Part shown: piece after piece, positions 56,583-64,000 of the stretch
Position numbering within the stretch: position 1 is the stretch's first letter
Layout of the letters: each line of letters starts with the position of its first letter
Source of the DNA: Selaginella moellendorffii
Taxonomy: Eukaryota; Streptophyta; Lycopodiopsida; Selaginellales; Selaginellaceae
DNA: 64,000 bases
Direction: 5' to 3'
Assembly: GCF_000143415.4 (NCBI RefSeq)
Contig: NW_003314262.1
Coordinates: 1,692,317 to 1,756,316 of the forward strand
Notes under the pieces: model-generated
Told to the model about the DNA's origin: nothing
The model's database searches: none
The model's input: the letters and a program-made list of their open reading frames with translations, nothing else
Made by a program: the position numbers and the translations under genes

Positions 56583-58412
56583 TTATGAGAGATGGTGATG
56601 ATCTTTCTCCTTGTATATATTAAACATGGTCTTGAGGGGCGCGGCATTACTGGGATCTAGATCGCCCATCTCTCCACTGGATCTCTCGCCGCGATCCAGA
56701 TCGCGCTGGGTCCTCGACGCCGTGAGCAGCGATCCCCAAGCGGTGTCCCCGGGGAGGAATGGCATGCTCTCGACGAGCTCCTCGGCATCGGCCAATCGCC
56801 CAGCGCGCGCGAGCCCATCCACGACGCAGCAGTAATGCTCGCGAACTGGGGCGAGCCCGTGATCGCCGATCATGGAGACGAAGAACTCGATCGCGTCCTC
56901 CAATCTCCCCACCCGGCTCGCGGCGCTCAGCACGCTCGAGAATGCCGCCTCGTCCGCCCTGAGCCCCTCCAGGCTGATGATCCACACGAGATGGATCGCC
57001 TCTCGCGCGAAGCCATTGCTCGCGAACGCGGCGGCCATCGCCGTCCAGGAGATGCGATCCCGGACTGGCTGGGTGTCGAATATCCGCTTCGCCTCGAGGA
57101 TATTCCCGTTGTCGGCAAATGCCGCGGCCATCGCGGTCCAAGATACCACGTCCGGCTCGGGCAGGGAGTCAAAGAGAATCTTTGCCTGCCGGATATTCCC
57201 TTGCTGGGAATATGCTGTGATCATGGTCGTGCACGCCGCGGGGCTTGGGAAGGGAATCTGGGCGTAGATACGCTTTGCTGACTCTAGATCCCCCATTAGG
57301 GCATTTGCGGTAAGAAGGGCATTTGCTGAGACGATGTCGAATTGGGGCATGGAATCGAAGACGCGACGCGCCTGCTCTAGCAAATTGTTCTGGGAATATG
57401 CCCGGACCATGGCGGTGTAGGAGAGGGAGTTCTTCTCTGGGATGCGGTGGAATATCCACTCCACGCCCTCTACGTTGCCGACCTGGGCGTGCGCGGAGAG
57501 AAGCGTGTTCCAGGCTAGGGTTGTGTGCATTGGCATTCGATCGAAGAAATCCTGCGCGTCGTCCGGCCGCGCGCGGTGCGTGTGCGCTGAGATCATCGAG
57601 TTCCACGACACGGCATTGCGCTCGGGCATCGCATCGAAGAGCGCGCGGAGGCGATCGAGGTTCCCGGCTAGGGTATTTGCGGCGAGCATCGCGGTCCAGG
57701 AGACGACGTCGCGCTGCGGCATCCGATCGAAGAGGCTGTCCGCAGCATCCAGCTCGCCGGATCGAGCGTAGGCCGTGACGAGCGAGTTCCAGGTGATTAC
57801 GCTGCGCCGCGGCATCGCATCGAACATGGATCTTGATATTTCAAGATCCCCGAGCTGGGAATAGGCCGCGATCATCGAATTCCAGGTACAGATGCTCTTC
57901 TTCTCCATCCGATCGAAGAGCTGCCGCGCCTGATCCAGCTCCCTGGCGTGGATGTAGGCCGCGATGATCGTGTTGTAGGCGACGGTGTCGGGCGAGGAGA
58001 TGCGATCGAAGAGCCGCCGCGCCTCGGCGATCTGCCCGGCTTGGGCGTAGGCGCGGAGCATCGTCGTCCAGGTAACCACATCTGGCTCGTCCATCTTGTC
58101 GAAAACTTCCCTCGCTCTCTCTAATCTTCCATTCTCTGCGTAGGCCGCGATGATCAAGTTCCAGGAGAAGGAATCTCTCTGGTACTTGTTCACGAATACC
58201 TCCCAGGCCTGATCGAGCGCGCCGCATTTGCCATACAGGTAGATCAGCCGGTTGAGGAGGAAGGGCTTCTGGCGGATGCGAGCATTGGCGAGGATCTGGT
58301 CGTGGAGCCGCTTGGTCTGCGAGAGATTGGGCTTGATCGCCGCGCATCGCAGCTCCTCGAGGAGCTGGTCGTGGCGGAGGGAAGCCCTCGTGACGGGCTG
58401 CAAGATCTTCAT
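56583..58412 (-). CDS. PPR protein, S-type repeats only, 609 aa, intronless
   Basis: One uninterrupted frame. From about residue 50 it has twelve consecutive 31-residue PPR motifs (pattern VVSWNxMIxAYxxxGxLxxAxxLFDxMPxRD), then a 35-residue and a degenerate motif, and a shortened E-like tail (GDTAWGSLLTASRTQRDLD). There is no E+ or DYW deaminase domain. Such helical-repeat proteins bind organellar RNA base by base and direct editing, splicing or stability. The N terminus lacks a strong transit peptide but organelle targeting is usual. Antisense frames within it are shadows. It is convergent with the NMNAT gene (48 bp apart) and divergent from the rhomboid gene (116 bp). Confidence 0.95.
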   Translation of the reverse strand: MKILQPVTRASLRHDQLLEELRCAAIKPNLSQTKRLHDQILANARIRQKPFLLNRLIYLYGKCGALDQAWEVFVNKYQRDSFSWNLIIAAYAENGRLERAREVFDKMDEPDVVTWTTMLRAYAQAGQIAEARRLFDRISSPDTVAYNTIIAAYIHARELDQARQLFDRMEKKSICTWNSMIAAYSQLGDLEISRSMFDAMPRRSVITWNSLVTAYARSGELDAADSLFDRMPQRDVVSWTAMLAANTLAGNLDRLRALFDAMPERNAVSWNSMISAHTHRARPDDAQDFFDRMPMHTTLAWNTLLSAHAQVGNVEGVEWIFHRIPEKNSLSYTAMVRAYSQNNLLEQARRVFDSMPQFDIVSANALLTANALMGDLESAKRIYAQIPFPSPAACTTMITAYSQQGNIRQAKILFDSLPEPDVVSWTAMAAAFADNGNILEAKRIFDTQPVRDRISWTAMAAAFASNGFAREAIHLVWIISLEGLRADEAAFSSVLSAASRVGRLEDAIEFFVSMIGDHGLAPVREHYCCVVDGLARAGRLADAEELVESMPFLPGDTAWGSLLTASRTQRDLDRGERSSGEMGDLDPSNAAPLKTMFNIYKEKDHHHLS

Positions 58413-58528
58413 CCCCGCGTATCGTCACCGTTGATCGCGGGAGGCTTTCCGTTACGGAACTTTGCCTCGCCTTTCCGTGGCGGAATCCTCTGGAAACCCT
58501 GGCGAGAGGGGAGTTCCAGTCCAGGCCC
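58413..58528. promoter_or_regulatory. Very short divergent promoter, PPR / rhomboid
   Basis: 116 bases between ATGs hold both 5' untranslated regions and promoters. I see no clear TATA box. Both genes are broadly expressed types, so a bidirectional housekeeping promoter is plausible. Confidence 0.5.
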
Positions 58529-60454
58529 ATGCCGCCTAACGTGGTTTCGGAGGTAAAGAGAAAAGAGAGGGCGCCGCCGCTCCTAACTTTCTCTATTCTT
58601 GCAGGCTAGCTTGAGCACTCGCGCTTCGCAATGGTGGGCGAGCATTCCGGCGATCACTGGAGGAACTCTCATCCTCTGCGTTGCCATCTACATCGTGGAT
58701 CTTCTCATTGGCTACGACACTTTCCAGCAAGTGTGCTTCTCCACAGACACTGTGATCGGTAATTTTCAAGGTAAGTTTCAAGCAAGGAATTTTTTTTTTC
58801 TGGCAAATGAAGTATGTTTCTTCCTTTTCAGTGTATAGGGCTATCACCGCTGTCTTGTTCCATGCATCGCTTCTACACGTTCTTTTCAACATGCTTGCTT
58901 TGGTTCCCATTGGAAGCTCGTTGGAGCGTGTTATGGGGTCCGTGAGATATCTTCACGTCATCTTGCTTCTGGCCGTGAGCAACGCGGTGATTCACATCCT
59001 CATTGCCTACATTGTCGCGTACAACCCGATTTATGTGCACAAGAGTGTGTTGATGGAGTGCCAGATTGGTTTCTCCGGCATTCTCTTTGCCATGATCGTC
59101 ATAGAAGGCAGCCTCTACACCGGCCAAAATCGAAGGTATTGTTGGATTTTCTTCGCTTCAGTTGGCTAACTTCTTGCTGTAGCATCTTTGGTTTGTTCAA
59201 CGTGCCTGCAAAATGGTAAGGACATTTTCTGCTCTTGTAGCCTCTCTAAAGTTTGATTTACAGGTATCCATGGGTTTTATTGATCATTTTCCAGATGATC
59301 ATGCCAAGAGTTTCGTTGCTCGGGCATCTTAGCGGGATTTTGTCTGGATTTTCATGTCCGTAAGAAGGTTTTGGCTTTGATGCGTTTTTCTGATTCACGT
59401 GGTTTTTGTAGATTCTTATGGATTGTTCAACGTCTTAATGCTGTCCCAGGCGACATACACAAAGATCGAAAGCTCTTCTTTACTTGTAAAAAGCACGATT
59501 TTTTAAGGCTTTAACTTCTTTGATTGAAACAGGCATCGTGCATGAGAAGGCCGGGATTTATTGTTGGGGGTGGCTCTGCCAATGCAACTCTTCCTACGTT
59601 TTCTACTTCGAGGTATGTTGTTTGGCCTTTGCCTTCTGTCATTTAAAACATTGCCTTTCGCCTTTCGGCAGCAGTAACACCCTCAACTTTGGTGACACAT
59701 GGAGCCGCTTGCGGTCTTCGTTGACGCCACAAAGAGACGTTCCTATCGATGAGGTATTTTACGCACAAAGCTTCATGCGGTGCGCCTGACTTTGTTCCTT
59801 TTGGCAGAGGTTCCCCGGCACTGGTAGAACACTGGGAGGTGTTTCAAGGCTGCAGCAACAAACCACGCCGCCAGCAACCGCAAATGCGACGGATCTAGAA
59901 GCCAGATTACTGGAAGACGACGACCTCGAATTAGTGGAAGCTCCTCCCGTTTCTACGGGTGGCCATGGAAGGCCATCACCGCCAGGAATAAGGTATGGAT
60001 TAAGTTTACATCCTCCTCAGCTAGAATCTGTGTTTCACAGGCCTTCCACTCCAGCCAGAGGCGGTAGCAATGCGCCTCCACAGTCAGCCGTCCAGGTTTT
60101 CCTTGTTTGAAACTTCCATGTCAGTCGTGCGCTTACCCGAAAAAAAATATTATCTTTTCTCTCAGGGGCAACAAGTAGACAAAGCTGCCAGCCTCCGGAG
60201 CTTGGTGGCAATGGGATTTGAACAGGTTTGGTCCTTTTTTCCGCTATCTCGTTTGCGCTGCTAACATCGTCCTTTAACTTTCTACTGGACAGAGCCGAGC
60301 AAGCGAAGCTTTGAGTGCTTCAAACGGGGACATCACTACTGCCGTGGAGATTCTCAGCTCCTCGCAGGTCCAAGTTTCTCAAAATTGTGTTTCTTGGTGA
60401 TCTCTTACATCTAAAGTTCTTACACGTTGTTATCACTTCCAGGCACATCACTAG
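58529..60454 (+). CDS. RBL15: Rhomboid protein with C-terminal UBA domain (RBL15 type), 13 exons
   Basis: The start MPPNVVSE is an 8-codon exon (58529-58552). Then 58605-58770 and 58832-59135 carry most membrane helices, followed by ten short exons to the terminal AHH-stop at 60,454. Rhomboid features: FHASLLHVLFNMLALVPIGS, the serine motif IGFSGILF and the histidine motif LLGHLSGILSG, giving the Ser-His catalytic pair of intramembrane proteases. After the membrane part come FPGTGRTL and a disordered, Pro-rich stretch, then a UBA domain (LRSLVAMGFEQSRASEALS...AVEILSSSQ) that binds ubiquitin. Domain order and many blocks match Arabidopsis RBL15. Length is about 360 residues. Introns are mostly 45-90 nt. 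Confidence 0.93.
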
Positions 60455-61382
60455 CAACCGGGAGGACACTGAGAGACTTGATCGAGGTAAGAGTGAGTTT
60501 TCTAGCACTTTGATCGGCCAATTTTCTCCCCCATTGCCAGGTCCTTGGCTAAAGAAGAAAAAAAGGAATCAAAGTTCTCCACTCAAACTCGGTGGCATAT
60601 ACGTCGTTCTCTATCATGATTCATGCAAGACGTGCATTGAATTTTGCTTTACTTAATTGGTGGCTAATTCTTTTTTCGGGCACTAGATTGGGCCGGTCAG
60701 CGGAACTCGAGGCTTTTAAACTGACCGACGAGTGGGCCACGTGTCGCGTCGCTATTGGCTGGGTTTGGTTCCGCATTAACTGTAGTGGTTTAGGTTAAGC
60801 CGCCCTTTTGGCGAATATTCGGTCCTGCGAATAGGAAGTCGTCACACTTCGTGCGAGCAGCTGGAAACCAGCGATGGCGAAGCTAGGGCAAAAATAAAAA
60901 TACAAAGCGGCAATAAGAAAAGGGAGAGGGAGAGAGAGCGAAAGAATAGAGAAAGAATGGAAGTGGAAATAGAAGAAGGAGAAGCTTCGTTAGCCATGGT
61001 GGACTTGTGGGAAGAAGAATAGAAAATTTCCTTCGCTATAGGCTTACTGTTGGCAGGCAAAAGAGGGATCAGGGATCCCAATCAATCAATCGTCGCGAGC
61101 GATGCTTCTCTCACCAGCTGGAGGAATTTGAAGACAAGAGAAAAAGGGCAACATCTATGGCGTGAACAGCGATCTTAGTCAATCCTGGGAGCATACATTG
61201 TTCCAGGGAGCTGACAATTTCGCAGCAGAGCAGGCTAGAGCGATGATTTGATCCAGGATTTCGCTAAATTCCATTGCTCAAGGGCAGATCCTGGAACCCA
61301 ATTGGCGATCGTGCCTCAAATCGTGGCTTTGATCGAGCTATCTAGAGAAGGGGGAAGATTTCGCTCGTGTTCTTGCGAGGCA
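60455..61382. other. Intergenic region upstream of RBOH
   Basis: It contains the RBOH promoter and leader. GCCACGTGTCG (60,736-60,746) is a G-box/ABRE-like site, with ATTGG (inverted CCAAT) at 60,754. A purine-rich GAGAGGGAGAGAGAGCG stretch (60,922-60,940) may lie in the leader. The frame is also open upstream of the chosen ATG, but without another ATG. Confidence 0.5.
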
Positions 61383-61985
61383 ATGGAAGTATGTCCTAAA
61401 TCGCCAGGGGACGAGGACAATGTGGACGAATCCAGGATGCTGGAATTGACAATCGATGTGCGCAACGACAATGTAAGGGTGAGGACCGTGAGCGCGCTGG
61501 ACGATCGCTGCGACGATCCACAGCCCAGCGGCAGGATCACGCTGGCGAGCTTGCTGCGCCACACGACCCAGTCGGGGCGATTCATCTCCAAGCAAATCTC
61601 CCAGGAGCTGGAGCTGATTCGCAACTGGGCGGCGAGCACCCCGCGATCGAGGTCGCGGTCGCGGCCCAGCTCGCCGGATCGCGACCCCCTGGTGAAGATC
61701 CTGGCGCTGAGCAGGAGCAATAGCGCGGTGTCGTCGCGATCATCGGCATCGCAGCAGCAGCCGCGAATTCGCAAGCAGCAGAGTGGGGATCTGTTCCTGG
61801 TGCGATCGAGATCCGGGGCCGAGACTGCGTTGCAGGGGCTCCGATACATCAGCCGCGCGATCGAGAGCGCGGACCAAAAGGCGGTGTGGGAGGCGGTGGA
61901 GATGAGGTTTCAACAGCTCGCCAAGCCAGATGGGATGCTCGATCGTGGCGATTTTGGCCTGTGCATTGGTGAGCAATTTCAATTC

Positions 61986-62032
<47 letters not shown>

Positions 62033-64000
62033 TCACAAGTTTCCATGATGGATAAAAGTTCTTGCATGAATGGATTGCCTCTATATGTTCTACATGTTTC
62101 TCGTGGTCCATAGCGAGAATTTCTTGACACGTTTCCAAACTTTTGACATTGTTCTTCCCCATTTTGCGTTCTTCTCCTCCCAAGCTCACATAAAACTTTT
62201 CTTTTTCTTTTATCTGATTTCTCGGCTGAAATCTCTCAAGCTTGCAATGGTTTTTTCTTCCAGGGATGCCAGACTCGAGGGAATTCACTGGCGAGCTTTT
62301 CGACGCGCTTGCACGGAGGAAGCACCAAAACCTCCAGTGCATTAACAAAGAGGAGCTCTACGAGTTTTGGTTGCAGCTATCTGACCAAAGCTTCGACTCC
62401 AGGATCCAAATCTTTTTCGATATGTAAGCGCATCACTCCCACTCTTCTCACGTTTTAAATAATCTCATTGCCCGCCACCTTCTTATCGTTTTCTATCTTG
62501 TTCTCCTATAATTTAGGTGTGACAAGGACGCAGATGGACGTATCACCGAGGAAGAAGTGAAAGAGGTGCGTGGAATTTAGCTGATAGGCTCCACTTCTAT
62601 CTTAAATACACTACTCTGTCTTTGGTTTTCGTCCCAGATTATTATTCTCAGCGCTTCGGCCAACAAGCTATCAAAGCTCAACGAGCAAGCCGAGGAATAT
62701 GCGGCCCTCATCATGGAAGAGCTGGATCCCAACGGAATCGGCTACATTGAAGTAAGTTTCAAGTTTATAAAACCTTCACCACCTTTTCAATCTCTTCTTT
62801 GATTTGCTAGCTCTGGCAGCTCGAGAGTTTGATGCTGGGACAATTCGCATCACTAGCACAAGATGGTTATCTCAATTACAGCCAAACTTGGAGCCAGACT
62901 CTGGCATTTGAACAATCCGGGAAGATCATACTCTGGGCTAGGAAGATCAAATACTTCGTCATCGAGAACTGGCAGCGCGTCTGGGTGGTGGGCTTGTGGA
63001 TCTTTGCAATGTGTGGGCTTTTTCTCTGGAAGTTCTTCACGTACAAGCAAACCTCGGCTTTCAAGCTTCTCGGCTACTGCCTTTGTTCGGCCAAAGGAGC
63101 CGCCGAGACGCTCAAGCTCAACATGGCTTTGGTTCTCCTCCCGGTTTGCAGGAACACCATCACTTGGCTTCGCTCCACGATCGTGGGAAGTGTTGTTCCA
63201 TTCGATGACAATCTAAACTTCCACAAGGCAAGCGTTTAGAACTAAAGTTTCTGAGAACCAAATAGTGAAGTAGAAAGTTCGTGCTGTGGGTTCTAAGTTC
63301 CTGGTGACTGATACGTTTGCAGATAATTGCAGGAGCCATCGTTGCGGGGGTTGGAATCCACGCGACGGTTCACCTCGCGTGTGATTTTCCCAGGATCATC
63401 CGGGCGAGCGAGGAAGAGTTTATGATCTATCTCGGGCGAGGGTTCCACTACAAGCAGCCAACTTACGTGGGGATCTTGGTTTCTATAGAGGGTGTTACAG
63501 GGATTAGCATGGTGATTATGATGAGCATTGCGTTCGTGCTGGCAACGAGATGGTTTCGTAGGAATCTCGTGAGGCTCCCTTGGCCCTTGCACAGGTTGAC
63601 GGGGTTTAACGCATTTTGGTACTCCCACCACCTTTTCATGGTGGTTTACGTGCTTTTGCTGCTTCACTCCATCTTCTTATTTTTCACAAACGACTGGGTG
63701 GCGAAATCAGTAAGCTGGTTACAGTTTGTTTTCCTAGCATGTTGTCCTAACAAAAGTATGAGTTTTGATCTGGTAGACATGGATGTATCTCTCTGTGCCA
63801 GTGCTTCTTTACTCAGTGGAGAGGATCCTCTCAGCATTTCGAGCTAGACATTTCACAGTACAAGTTGTCAAGGTGAGAAGTTTCATTGGATTGTGGAAGT
63901 TGCTGTTAAACTCTTTTGTGTATATGAAGGCTGCTATTCATCCTGGAAATGTTCTTGCCTTGAAGATGACAAAGCCACCTACGTTCAAGTATAAGAGTGG
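61383..64000 (+). CDS. RBOH: Respiratory burst oxidase homologue (RBOH NADPH oxidase), 3' end outside window
   Basis: Exons 61383-61968, 62264-62423, 62517-62565, 62638-62751, 62811-63227, 63323-63719, 63777-63872 and 63930 onward. The protein moves electrons from cytosolic NADPH across the plasma membrane to make superoxide in signalling and defence. Visible parts: disordered N terminus with RSRSRP phosphorylatable serines, the EF-hand module with Ca-binding loop [12 protein letters not shown] (exon 3), a second degenerate EF-hand ending [11 protein letters not shown], and six-helix ferric reductase segments with haem histidines in [16 protein letters not shown] and [15 protein letters not shown]. 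The FAD-binding barrel is just starting ([18 protein letters not shown]); NADPH-binding is beyond the edge. The intron after NFHK uses a GC donor. The start at 61,383 ([13 protein letters not shown]) is the first ATG in the frame. Confidence 0.95.
61985..62034 (+). repeat. CT/CA microsatellite in RBOH intron 1
   Basis: About 13 CT units run directly into about 10 CA units, 20 bases after the donor site. Confidence 0.95.

Noticed and set aside
56647-57778. Frames of 60-165 codons on both strands inside the PPR gene
   Set aside because: GC-rich coding sequence of the PPR gene creates shadows; none has a domain, and the PPR frame is continuous and motif-rich.
61248-61382. N-terminal extension of RBOH upstream of 61,383
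   Set aside because: The frame is open but has no ATG there; the first ATG gives a normal RBOH N terminus.

Overview
The window reads as nuclear DNA of a vascular plant, most likely a lycophyte such as Selaginella. The supporting signs are very short GT-AG introns (many 45-70 nt), an intronless pentatricopeptide-repeat (PPR) gene built of 31-residue S-type motifs, plant-only families (trihelix, germin-like, RBOH, plastid HSP21, plant PLAC8) and many Ty3/Gypsy LTR elements primed by initiator tRNA-Met. There are no bacterial operons, rRNA, CRISPR arrays or credible tRNA genes. The species is an inference.

Bases 1-36,500 are a graveyard of LTR retrotransposons that can be unpicked from LTR ends, primer-binding sites and target-site duplications. 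Element D (plus strand, about 1,799-18,266) carries in its internal region a solo LTR of family A (2,977-12,324). That LTR is itself split by element B (3,010-11,243, flanked by TAGGC). Element C (minus strand, 21,037-28,618, flanked by CATGG) belongs to the same family as D and sits in a local tandem-repeat array. A full-length chromovirus, element A (28,973-36,497, flanked by ATAAG), follows. B, C and D have LTRs, primer site and polypurine tract but no coding capacity; A has a recognisable gag-pol with ten stop codons and a 52-nt intron-like interruption. LTRs of all three families share a core block, and A, C and D carry long arrays of a GAGTCCGAGACC-like motif.

Bases 37,000-41,000 hold a broken germin-like gene (-), an ELMO-domain gene (-) and a divergently transcribed PLAC8-type cysteine-rich protein gene (+). 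An AT-rich stretch then hosts a young, intact 5.0-kb Ty3/Gypsy element (element S, 42,094-47,135) with 190-bp LTRs. Its gag and pol lie in different frames joined by a G_GGA_AAC slippery site followed by a foldable H-type pseudoknot.

Bases 47,400-64,000 are gene-dense: a lysine-rich nuclear-type protein (-), thymidine kinase (-) divergent from a HIT-family hydrolase (+), plastid small heat-shock protein HSP21 (-) divergent from a trihelix/NMNAT gene (+), a PPR protein (-) divergent from a rhomboid/UBA protein of the RBL15 type (+), and the 5' two-thirds of an NADPH oxidase RBOH (+) running off the right edge. The most unusual gene is the trihelix/NMNAT gene: a DNA-binding domain and a complete NAD-synthesising enzyme are joined in one frame across a phase-matched intron.
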